Below are positions 10,130 through 20,193 of a stretch of 64,000 bases of DNA, one piece after another. A program made the position numbers and the translations under genes. The stretch covers positions 157,303,501-157,367,500 of the forward strand of contig CM075651.1 in the NCBI GenBank assembly GCA_037953625.1, in the 5' to 3' direction. The stretch comes from Crotalaria pallida. Its lineage: Eukaryota; Streptophyta; Magnoliopsida; Fabales; Fabaceae. Positions within the stretch are counted from its first letter, which is position 1. Every line of letters starts with the position of its first letter. The notes under the pieces were generated by a model that saw only the letters and a program-made list of their open reading frames with translations, did no database searches and was not told the DNA's origin.

Positions 10130-12558
10130 TCATTTTCTGCCCAACCTAACCAAATGCTGTTGATGCTTTGCTGCAGCTGCTATATCAGCAGCTTCACGTT
10201 TCAATGCCCTCTTGGCCCGTCTACCTATCATAGTTTCTGCAGACTCTTTCTTCTTTGGCTCACAAGATGAACTAGCTCCTGATTCTTGGAAGTCTGCTAT
10301 ACTTTCTGCAGCATCTTTCTTCTTAGGCCCAGGAGATGAACTAGCTCCTGATTCTTGGGATTTTGTTGTACTTTTTCGAGCCGCTTTCTTCTTTGGCACA
10401 CGAGACGAACTAGCTCCTGATTCTTGGAAGTTTGTTCGGTATGCTGGCCTAGCTTCAATACGTCCAGCCCTAACATAACCATTGTCTCCCCATCTCCGGT
10501 TTCCAATGCGAAGACCTGACGAGCCACCAAAGTATACTGCATCTCGAAGTTCATCCTCATCCTCATCCCCATACCCGTACCCATACTCATACTGATAGTA
10601 GTTTGCAATGTCATCATCATATACATCATATACATCATCTTCATGATGCACATATTCTTCAACTACTAAAGGTACAAACCATGAGGCCCTAAGTAGGAGG
10701 CAAAGACTTTCCTCGAACATGTAATCGTGGATGCTGTTGAAGTATAAAGGTTAAGCAATAAGGACACAAATCTAGCTTTCAACCAAAATAAAAAGACAAA
10801 AAACACAATTTCAGCCATTAATTTCAGTTAAGCATCTACAGAAATGATAGGCAAAATGAAATTGCACGGTAATACTGACACAAAATAGAGAAATGTTAAG
10901 ACATAAGAAAACTAATGTTATAAAGCAATGAACCAATGAGTTGGACCAATACAAAAGCAGGAAAAGGATGGTGAGAAAAAATGAAAAAGTAACTGAACAA
11001 TACATATACTGTACCATGCTATTCATCGGGCTTCCTTCTTTACCGTATGGTGGTGCAAATTAAGTAGTTTCATATGCTACATAAATCTGATATGTTACAA
11101 CCTTACTAATTGCACTTAAAAATAATGATAGAAGTTCCTGTACCTAAAGACTCTTCTAGGAGCTGATAAATTGACAAACTTCAAACAGGCTAGTTCATAA
11201 TAGGATTGCAAATTTTTAAAATCCAGAATTTCATTCCATATTTAGCGTTTAGTAGTCGAAACCAATTTAGGAACCTAGCTTGAATTAAATTGGTCTGTAA
11301 TGGGTAGCAAGGCAGCTAATCAGCCCTGCCATATAATGTTCCGTAATCAGGAAAACTATGCGTATACATAGAAGAACAATCTCGGCTATTCCAAAAAAGA
11401 CGTCTACTAAAGTCATCTGTGCAAGTACCATTTGACCAAAAACCTATTGAGCAACATTTTCTATCCGACAGCTAAAAGTATTCCTGGGTACAAGAAGTTC
11501 ATAAGTATAAATACAGCACAACACTTTTATCCCTTTACATTTAATGATTTAAACATGAGTAGCATGTGCTATAAACTGAAAATAAACAAAGACAGCAGTT
11601 ATTACCTTCCATCAAGTGAGCGATGGACATGGAGGAACTCAAATGGATGTTTACACTGAGGGCAAGTAACTTTCTGACTGTACGTGGCCCAGCGAAGGAT
11701 GCACGTCACGCTACAAAACATAAATAAGCCCATTCACAAAATAAGTACAGAATGAGACACTTCCAAAAACAATAATTCCAGTTTTCTACAACCAAGGCCA
11801 AATAGTCATTTAAACCAAACAATTGAGAATCTATTCTAGCTAGTAAAAAACAAAATCACAGTTTAAGGGAAAAATCAACAAATGTACACCACTTATATCG
11901 GAAGAAGAAAATATCATTATAAATTGTTTTTAGGGAGATTGAAAATTACTCTCCAAAAAGTCTTTATAAAGGAATGGCAACAACGGCCAACTAGTCTCCA
12001 CTAGTCATAGATATGCAACATGTGATGCAGGGTACAGAATAATTTACACGATAGGACCAAATATCTACTAGACTGGATTGAAAAACTACCAACTCATAAG
12101 AATGAAATACACCATCACAAAACAAACGAATCACTCCCAACCCAATTCATAATGGTAACGTTTGGCATGCAGACAAACGGGATGTTCTCTTCGGTTCCAC
12201 CTCTTTAAGTGAACCAAAATGTTCCTCTTTTTATAATCTTTTGTCCCGTTCCAATTTATATAATACGACAAACATAGAATCGTGTATTCTATCCCGTCAA
12301 GTTCTAACGAGTCTACCACTATAGCTGCTCCCTTCTCCCACAATAAGTGAAAATCAATGTTCTTGATAGCATTAATCAAAAGACAAAAGTAACGGATTAG
12401 ACAAACCAGTAAGCGTGCTCGCAACCTTTAACCAGAGCCATTTCTTGAAGAGCTATCTTATCCAAGCAAATAGCACATACCCCATCATCATGCTGCTGCT
12501 GCTGCTCATGTTCCACCATCCCACGAACCTCCTCTGCGTCTTCGGATTCACGCGCCAT
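10130..12558 (-). CDS. C3HC4 RING-finger protein, putative E3 ubiquitin ligase
   Basis: Three coding exons are inferred: 12558..12407, 11710..11606 and 10733..10130, giving 286 residues. The RING is complete once spliced: C28-x2-C31-x14-C46-x-H48-x2-C51-x2-C54-x12-C67-x2-C70. The codon for C51 is split by intron 1 (TG|C), so the unspliced frame loses the domain. Donors are ACTG|GTTTGT and GAAG|GTAATA; acceptors are TTTTGTAG and CTTCAACAG; all phases join cleanly. After the RING come DYMFEESLCLLLRASWF, a Tyr/Asp-rich acidic stretch (about 115-150), a basic region and three 23-residue repeats starting QESGASSS at 189, 212 and 235, then a Lys/Arg/Ala-rich end. RING proteins of this kind recruit E2 enzymes to ubiquitinate targets; the target is unknown. 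An in-frame ATG at 12585 would add nine residues, but a TAATCAG acceptor just before the chosen ATG suggests the upstream part is leader intron. Confidence 0.85.
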
Positions 12559-13397
12559 CTCAGTCTGATTATTAATAATGACCAATTATGTTACCCTCCG
12601 ATCAAAATTAACAAATCCACCACCATAAATTTTTTAAAAAAAAAACCCTAATCCACCGACATTCACAGCAAAATTAACCCCGTCCCATCAGAACAATAAC
12701 AATTCGTAATATTAAAAAATTCAACTAAAATAATAATAATAATAATAATAATACCCGGGGTTTGAGTGAGAGATCTTGAAGATCGGTGATGATGAGGTGT
12801 TGGTGTTGTGTTGCGTGAAGTGAAGACATAGTGTGAGAGAGAGAAAAAGATGAAGGATCGGCGAACGAGAATGATGGAGTCTAATCCTAATGCTAATTCA
12901 TGCCTTTGAATTCAATTCAAGGTTGAAATATAAAGAGAGAGAAAAAAAAGAAAAATGTATATATGATGGAACAATAACAAGATGCTCCCAGAATTATTCT
13001 CCGATGCCTGCCACCTAAATGACCTAATCAAAGAGGCCCAATAAGGCCCACTTTTCTTATTTTATGTGGAGTAGGACTCTTGTCAACCCACCGTGATTAA
13101 GAATATCATGTTTATCTTATTATTTTCAATTTTATCTTTATATTTTTATTTAAGATAGTTTCGGTTATAAGATATAGATCATGATTCATTCTATACACAA
13201 TTTTTTTAAAGGATAAAATTGAAATTAAAAAAAATTAAGGTGTACTTAATAAGAAGTGGGTGACAAAAGCCTAACTCTTTTATATGTCTATCATGTACAA
13301 ATTTTTGGATAAGCTAACAACCCACTAGTAGATGGGTTTGGGCTTTCCTCAAAACTATGGGGTGGATAAGAAAACAAAATCAGAAGAAAAAAAAAAT
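12559..13397. other. RING gene leader and upstream spacer
   Basis: A CCCGG|GTATTATT donor at about 12755 and the acceptor before 12558 suggest a leader intron containing a (TAA)n tract at 12728-12752. The first exon would run to about 12900 and is GA-rich in minus-strand CT terms. Beyond 12960 the sequence is AT-rich intergenic with no gene. Confidence 0.45.
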
Positions 13398-14217
13398 GAG
13401 TAATAGATTACAAATCCCGTTAATATTCCTAAATCCCTTTTTAAAAGTGTAATTACCATAATGTCTTAATTAAAAAAATGTAGAATACAAACCTTTTTTT
13501 TATCCCCAAACTCCAAAACCCTTTTTCTATCCATAAACCCCAAAACCCTTTTTCATATATCCTATCATAGAAACTCCATCCTCCTTATTCTCTCCAAAAA
13601 AAAAAAAAACTCCAATGCAGTGATGGAGTTTGTCTTCCTTAAATGTTGATGATATTCATTTAGTAGCAGTGGTTTAGAATTGAAGAACTTGCATGGTGGA
13701 TTGCATCATGATGTATTGGAGTATATTTAGAATGCTTCTGATTCCACTGTTCCCTAGCACTTTCTTGTATTTTACTAAAGCATAAAGGTTGTGTGTTCTT
13801 GCCTGTTAGACATGATCATATGGCTAGATTCATCTTCTATTTATTAATGAACAACAGACCTTTTCTTGCTAATGGTTATTTCGTCAACTGTACTAACTTT
13901 TACTACATCATTTTGGATCTTTATAATTGATCGAGAAAATATATATTAGAATTCTAAATCACTACTACTAAATGACTATCATCAACACTTAAGGAAGGCA
14001 AATTCCATTACTGCATTGGAGGTTTTTTTTTTTTGAGAGAGAATAAAGAGGATGGAGTTTCTATAATATGATATATGAAAAGAGGTTTGAGGTTTATGGA
14101 TAGAAAAAGGGTTTTGGAGTTTGGGGATAAAAAAAAGGGTTTATATTCTACCTTTTTTTTTAATTAAGGCATTATGGTAATTACACTTTTAAAAAAGGGG
14201 TTTGTAATCTATTATTC
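13398..14217. mobile_element. Foldback element with ~270-bp inverted arms
   Basis: The left arm 13398-13681 (GAGTAATAGATTACAAATCC at its tip) reads inverted at 13952-14217 over nearly its whole length, including TTATCCCCAAACTCCAAAAC and TTTAGTAGCAGTGGTTTAGA. The left arm has about 20 bp extra near its end. The 270-bp loop has no coding sign. A transcript would form a very long hairpin. The superfamily is not clear; no target duplication could be fixed because both flanks are A-rich. Confidence 0.8.
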
Positions 14218-14745
14218 AAAAAAAAATTGTCATCTCAAGGCAAAAAAAAAAAAAAAAAAAAAAGTCACGACGTGATCTACTCGCGATCAATTTTCAACTG
14301 CGATTTTGTTCCATGTACAAAACGGTTTCAGGTGCTTGGCCCCTCCACTACAGTTTTTATTTGATATATTTTAAAATGAAGACCCAATTTGGTCTTCAAA
14401 TTTTTTGTCTGTGACACTTTACACTATAAATATTTATCCTCCGCATTGTAAAATAAAGATTTTATTTATTTTTATTTAATATATACTAACATTGGAAAAT
14501 ACTAAACAAAAACTGAAATAAATAAGTGCATTTACCATGGTCATTTTTAGTTACCACAATTTTTTTTTCATCATGCCATAAAATTAAATCGAACTTTAGG
14601 GAAGATAAGAAGTAAAAATAGTAAACCAAAAAAAAAAAGTAAAAATAAAATAAATTTTGATGCATGAAACTTTGAATGATAAATTAAAGAGTAAATTGAC
14701 ACTTTGATCCCTCAAGTTTTTCGACAGGGACACTTTAATCCTTCA
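14218..14745. other. AT-rich spacer
   Basis: Contains a run of about 22 A at 14242-14263 and AT-rich filler. Nothing else is seen. Confidence 0.5.
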
Positions 14746-14762
14746 AGAAATTTAATTCATTT

Positions 14763-14954
14763 TTTTTTTGGTGTACACCAACCGGTACCTGGATCTGGTT
14801 TACCCAGAATCCGACTCATCCGGTCCGACCCAACTGAGCTCGCACTAAGCGGTAGGGGTCTCCCAGCGGGGGTTGCTCCATACCCAAGGCTCGAACTCGA
14901 GACCTGTTGGTTAAGGGACCAAGTGAGCTACCACTTGACCAACCCCACGTTGGT
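14763..14954 (-). mobile_element. tRNA-derived SINE with 17-bp target duplication
   Basis: Read on the minus strand, an A box (GTGGTAGCTCACTTGG) and a B box (GGTCTCGAGTTCGAGCC) lie in the first 60 bp, as in a tRNA-derived promoter for RNA polymerase III. The body ends with a short A run (plus-strand T run at 14761-14770). The sequence AGAAATTTAATTCATTT flanks it at 14746-14762 and 14955-14971. The 192-bp length and structure fit a plant SINE mobilised by LINE enzymes. It is a different family from the copies at 8998 and 59287. Confidence 0.9.
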
Positions 14955-14971
14955 AGAAATTTAATTCATTT

Positions 14972-15802
14972 ACCGCTAAAGTTTACCCACATGTAAAGAA
15001 TGATGTTTTCTTTGTTCTTTCTTTTTGCGGCCAGCACCTGCATGCTCAATATGATGAGTTGCTCCCCGGACTGTGCGATGGTTTTCCCCGTATACAAGCA
15101 GAATATCCAACTACGAGCAAAGAAATTACAGCCTTGTTCAAAAAGAATATCCTATTCTTATCAACGTGATTGCTAGCCCATGTATTTTGAAATTCTATTA
15201 ACTTTAATTTCCCCATTGAACTCAATGATCAATGCCCAATATATGAAGACCCTCTATGCAAAATATTCAAAAAGAAAGAGGGGGAAGGAAGAGAAAACAT
15301 TAGAAAAAGATAATTTACATACTGAATGATTAAGGCAATAGGGATCAAGCATGTTCTCAGCTTTCCATCAGAATGCATTATCTTCATGCTATTGGAGTAC
15401 CAAAGTTCACAAGCCCATAAAATTTTCTCCAATGTGTACAACTCTGGTGGAAATATACGGGGAAAACCATGGCACAAAAGTCACACCTATTATTGAAAAT
15501 GCATGTTGAACAAAAGTCGTAACCCAGTGTTACAACTCAACCATAAATTTTTTATATTGGTCGTAGGGGGTGCTACGACCTGCGGGTCGTGACACCCTCT
15601 TACGACTTCAAAAACTTTTTTTTAAGGTCGTAAGCCCCCCTTACGACTCGTGTAAAATATATTTTTTTTAAAAGGGCATAATGGGTATAATTTAAATAAT
15701 TGAGGTGACAATAATAGACTTTGGGGTGGCAAAATAATTACCCTTTCTTTTAATAATAAACGAGGCAAAAACCCAACACTTTCCTTTCATTGCTACTCAA
15801 AT
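14972..15802. other. Spacer with GTCGTAA hairpin cluster
   Basis: Mostly AT-rich and non-coding. At 15516-15647 there are three short palindromes built on GTCGTAR...YTACGAC, described among the findings. The minus-strand frame at 15229-15477 has no recognisable motif. Confidence 0.4.
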
Positions 15803-15810
15803 ACCAATTA

Positions 15811-16226
15811 GTAACTTGGGTACCTGTTCATCAATCAAAGCTGAGTTATGGGGTCTATTCTGGGGGCTCAGGTTAGCTTCTCATCTTCAGCTTCATTTTC
15901 TTGAGATCGAAATGGACTCCAGTGCTGCTATATCTCTTATGACCAGACACTGTGCTCCAAGCCATCACTGCTATCCAATTATTCGCGAAATTAGGAACTT
16001 ACTGTCTTTGGAGTGGAGTATATCTTTAAAGCATATCTTTACAGAAGCTAATCGATGCGCTGATCTATTGGATAACAATGGTCATACGGGTACTCACGAT
16101 TGTATTTTTTTGCCTTCATGTCCTCCTTATTTGTTTCTCCTTGTCTGTGAGGATGTTTACAGGATTGTTTTTCCCCATGTAATTTAATCTTTCTTGGGCT
16201 TTAGCCCCGTTTATTATAAAAAAAAA
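15811..16226 (+). mobile_element. 5'-truncated LINE tail with RNase H fragment
   Basis: The frame 15816-16187 encodes the C-terminal part of a LINE RNase H domain (RVT_3 type): SIKAELWGLFWGLRLA, IEMDSSAAISLM and HIFTEANRCADLL hold the expected acidic residues E and D and the EAN..AD motif. It lacks the N-terminal DG strand. A short 3' tail (TTGGGCTTTAGCCCCGTTT) ends in A10. ACCAATTA flanks the element at 15803-15810 and 16227-16234, with weaker matching beyond. This is a dead-on-arrival insertion made by target-primed reverse transcription, not a host gene. Confidence 0.8.
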
Positions 16227-16234
16227 ACCAATTA

Positions 16235-17013
16235 AATAATCTATTTAATTCTAAATTTCAATATATTTTTTTTATGATAATGATTCCATTTGAAAAATTT
16301 GAATAATTTATTATATTTTAAATCATAATTTTAGTTGGATATAATGGTTATTTATCTGCAAACTACAATCACTATTGTGCGATGAAAACTTCAATAACAA
16401 ACATAATGACCCAAAAATTTCAACAACAAACGTGATGACTTAAATAAATCTTTTTATACATGGATAGTAAATAGAGAAATTGTATGAGAGAGAAACAAGG
16501 CAATGAGTGTGTGAAGAATCTTCTCTCTCTCACACTAGTTTTCCTCTTCCTGATTGCTGTACTTTTCCTTCTTTGAAATGGACTTGTACTGTGATCCCAT
16601 TGCTGAATTCACAGCGGTACTACTAATATACAGCTCAATTTACAATTTTCTTGTCTCTCAGTTTTTTTTTTATAATTTAATTACTCTTATTATTTCAAGC
16701 TCGATAATACATTCCTTCCAAATTGCTTCTTGCACTTATCACATGACCTATTCAACATTGTAAAAATTATGGATAATCTATCCGGAAAATGAAAAAATAA
16801 CCACCATTAGTTAGTCTATCCGAAATTTATATGGGTGCACATAGAAATATTTCAGGTGCATGTAGAATTTCGCTTTAATTTATCATGCACAGCTTGTTGA
16901 GTCAGCCCACCAAATCCGTGGTTCTTCATGACATTATTTGGGCTGGCTCTACTAAAGGTATGTTGGTGGTGTAGTGAAGTCCAGAATGTTGGTTGGGTAA
17001 TTATCGAAGGGTT
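16235..17013. other. AT-rich spacer
   Basis: No gene, RNA or bounded repeat recognised. A CT-rich patch lies near 16520-16555. Confidence 0.5.
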
Positions 17014-18254
17014 TTGGAATTTTCACCCCATGCTTTATTCCCACACCCCAACTTAAACAGTGAAATTAGATTTGTATCCTTTATTAAAAATGTCAGTTTT
17101 TACACCCCCAATTGTTATCCCCACACCCCATGAAATTAATCTCACACCTCAACCCTTTCATCTTCCAAAACCCCACTAAATATAACCCCTCCAACACTCC
17201 AACACTTCAACACTTCAATCAAATCCTTATTTTCTTAAAACATCTTATAACCTCCAACCTTTCATCTTCCCATCAACCTCCCAACATTCTTATCATATTT
17301 TGCTCCATACCAAATTTAAATGTTGCTTCTCTCGGTGCATTGCTCCTGTGCTCTTTGCTTCCTAAGGTATGTACGTTTTTTTTTTCACTGTTCGTTACTG
17401 TTCCGACGAACCAGTTTCGGAAAAATAAGTTCTTTTCCGACTCGGGTATATCGGAACTTGGAAATTTATTTAAAAATAGCAACTTATTATTTCCAAAAAT
17501 CAATTTTCAGAATTTTATTTGTTTTTCCAACATATATCTTTCGGAAAATCCTCACATAATGTAAGAATTTGAGGTCAACCATTTTCCGAAAATAAATTTT
17601 CAGAATTTTATTTATTTTTCCAACATATATCTTTCGGAAAAACTTACACATTCAGGTTCCCTGCTTAAACCAAACAACAGATCTGAGGCACATTGCAACA
17701 GATCTGAGGATTTTCCGAAAAATATATGTTGGAAAAACAAATAAAATTCTGAAAATTGATTTTCGGAAATAATAAGTTGCTATTTTTAAATAAATTTCCA
17801 AATTCCGATATGCCCGAGTCGAAAAAGAACTTATTTTTCCGAAACTGGTTCGTCGGAATAGTAACGATCGGTGAAAAAAAAAAGAGCACATACCTTAGGA
17901 AGCAAGGAGCACAAGAGCAATGCACCGAGAGAAGCAACCTTCAAATTTGGTATGGAGCAAAATATGATAAGAATGTTGGGAGGTTGATGGGAAGATGAAA
18001 GGTTGGAGGTTATGAGATGTTTTAAGAAAATAAGGATTTGATTAAAGTGCTGAAGTGTTGAAGTGTTGAAGTGTTGAAGGGGTTATATTTAGTAGGGTTT
18101 TGGAAGATGAAAGAGATGGGGTGTCGGGTTAATTTCATGGGGGTGTGGGGATAACAATTGGGGTATAAAAACTAACATTTTTAATAAAGGATACAAATGT
18201 AATTTTATTGTTTAAGTTGGGGTGTGGGGATAAAGCATGGGGTGGAAATTCCAA
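17014..18254. mobile_element. 1.24-kb foldback element with ~540-bp arms
   Basis: Arms at 17014-17549 and 17707-18254 are near-perfect reverse complements. The tips read TTGGAATTTTCACCCCATGC, and inner parts include GGTGCATTGCTCCTGTGCTC and CCGACTCGGGTATATCGGAA. The loop (17550-17706) carries a further partial copy of the inner arm (17580-17641). Reading frames of 70-150 codons occur in mirrored pairs (17112-17564 plus; 17652-17937 minus), as expected from a palindrome, and have no domain. The element could yield long double-stranded RNA and small RNAs if transcribed. No transposase is present; the superfamily is unknown. Confidence 0.9.
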
Positions 18255-18400
18255 CGGAACTTATTTTGGCCCAGCCTTCGATTACTATTATTATTATTAT
18301 TTTTATTTTAATGTGTACGATAATGCATTTTGATATATCCGAACAAAAAGAGGTTGCATTGAAAATAAATAAGGTTGTATTTCGTTTCTAATAATCGCAC

Positions 18401-18973
18401 TAGGGGTGTAACAGGTTGGGTTGGGTTGGGTTTTGGTGGAGTTTAGCACCCAACCCAACCAAAATAAATTGGGTTGGGTTGGGTTGGGTTTTTTTAATCT
18501 TGAGTTGTAGAACCGACCCAACCCAACCCATGAAAATTCGGGTTGGGTTGGGTTGGGTTGGGTGATTGAGTTTATGTAATTTGATTTTTATAAATTAAAA
18601 TAATATAAAAATCTAAGTAAATATAAAAAATAAAATAAAAGTAGAACAAAAATCACATAAATAAATAATTAAATATCATCCAAATCAACTAAATTACATA
18701 ATTATGTACCATATTATCCATAAATTATACAATTACACAATTTTGCATTAAATTATGATAAATTAAGTATAACATATATTATAAATAAATAAATAAATAA
18801 ATAAAATATATTTATATTAGTGGGTTGGGTTGGGTTAATTGAGTTTTAAGATAATAAACCCATGACCCAACCCATACTTGATTGGGTTACAAAATAAAAA
18901 ACCAACCCAACCCGTCAAATATGGATTGGGTTGGGTTGGGTTCATCGGGTTCGCTGACCCGCTTACACCCCTA
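18401..18973. mobile_element. hAT-like MITE rich in GGGTTGGGTT
   Basis: Perfect 11-bp terminal repeats TAGGGGTGTAA / TTACACCCCTA are flanked by an exact 8-bp duplication, AATCGCAC (18393-18400 and 18974-18981). Short TIRs with 8-bp duplications define the hAT superfamily. Inside each end are runs of GGGTTGGGTT and the complementary AACCCAACCC, separated by a 230-bp AT-rich core. 573 bp, no coding capacity, so it depends on a transposase elsewhere. Confidence 0.95.
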
Positions 18974-18981
18974 AATCGCAC

Positions 18982-19615
18982 AAGGAAATGTTACAAAGCG
19001 TCGAAAAAAAAGTAGGCTATCCTTTTTTTTTTTTTAACACTTGTAATGTTTAGGGGATATGGAAAATATATCCATCCTCACAAAATAATTTTCTTTCTAA
19101 TTTTCATTTCCTTCTAATATTTTCAACAATGTTGGGTATGATATTGTTGGGGTGCTAAATTTGATAAAGGTTAGGACTTGAATTTGGTCTGTATGCTAAG
19201 ACGAAATCGTTTACTTGTTTCTCTTATTGTTGTTCGTCACTTTTATCTTGTATTATGTCTGAAAAGCGGCGAAAGTCTTTTGTATATTATTATTTTAGAG
19301 TACTCCTGATAACATTCTCATCTCCGCCACACGAAATTTATATTCTCTTGTTAACATTTTGACATCCAACATTCTGTCTCATATAATATAGTGAGTCTCA
19401 TAACTTTGCGATTAATCTATTCCTTGAGTTTGGGCGACACGATTCTATCATATATAACGCCTAAACATTCTTCCATTTTATTCATCAAGTCAAAATCCTA
19501 TGATTAACATTTTTCTCTGTTTTCCATCATGTTACTAAATGATTATCCCAAAATACTTAAATCTTGTGACTTTTGGTATGGCATATACTCGAATTTTCAC
19601 CTAGGATAGGATTTA
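18982..19615. other. AT-rich spacer
   Basis: No gene or bounded repeat is recognised between the hAT MITE and the LINE tail. Confidence 0.5.
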
Positions 19616-19630
19616 TATTCGAACTCTATT

Positions 19631-20178
19631 AAGTGGGTTTGTCCACCGCGTGGCTGGGCTAAAATTAATACTGATGGTTCAGTGATCCAAAATTCAAAGA
19701 CAGCTTCATATGGTGGTATCATCCGTGATCATGATGGCAAATTTATGATTGCTTTTGCTGGTAATCTGGGGTACTGCTCAATTACGCATGCAGAACTTTG
19801 GGCGATTTGGCACGGGTTGCAGATAACTGTAACAAAAGGCATTCAACAAGCTATAGTTGAAACTGACTCTAAGACGGCAGTTCGCTTTGTTGATTTCGGA
19901 GTCCGGAAGACACACCCTGCTTTTAACCTTGTTAGCGCTATTCGGACTTTGCTAGCAGACGGTAATTTTACCTGCATTCATACCTACAGAGAAGCTAATT
20001 TTGCTGCGGATGCGTTGTCCAAACATGGCCACTCTCTCAACTCCCAAAGATTAGTGTATGATGAGGCTCCTAGCTTTCTGTCTATTCCGCGGTTATTGGA
20101 TCGTGCTGGTACCCCTGTTATGAGGGGCTGCTAGTGTTGCTCTGTTTTTTTTTTCTGCCCTTGTTTCATAAAAAAAAA
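19631..20178 (+). mobile_element. 5'-truncated LINE tail with complete RNase H domain
   Basis: From 19631 an open frame runs KWVCPPRGWAKINTDGS and on to a TAG at 20134, about 168 codons. Acidic residues of the RNase H fold are visible: INTDGS, HAELWAIWHGL, VETDSKTAV and YREANFAADALSKHG. A T-rich then A-rich 3' tail follows. The 15-bp sequence TATTCGAACTCTATT flanks it at 19616-19630 and 20179-20193. This is the 3' end of a plant non-LTR retrotransposon that was cut short on insertion; the reverse transcriptase and endonuclease are missing. The sequence is related to but distinct from the 15811 copy, which is more degraded. Confidence 0.93.
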
Positions 20179-20193
20179 TATTCGAACTCTATT

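Noticed and set aside
14704..14964. 86-codon plus-strand frame
   Set aside because: It lies almost wholly inside the SINE with target duplications, so it is not a gene.
17112..17937. Open frames of 70-150 codons on both strands in the 17-kb foldback
   Set aside because: They are mirror images created by the palindrome, have no domains and no codon bias; the symmetry explains them.
18401..18973. Telomere-like repeat array
   Set aside because: The word is GGGTTGGGTT, not the plant TTTAGGG repeat, and the block is bounded by hAT TIRs and an 8-bp duplication.
19682..20134. RNase H frame as a host ribonuclease gene
   Set aside because: The 15-bp target duplication, A-rich tail and absence of promoter or introns show a truncated LINE insertion.
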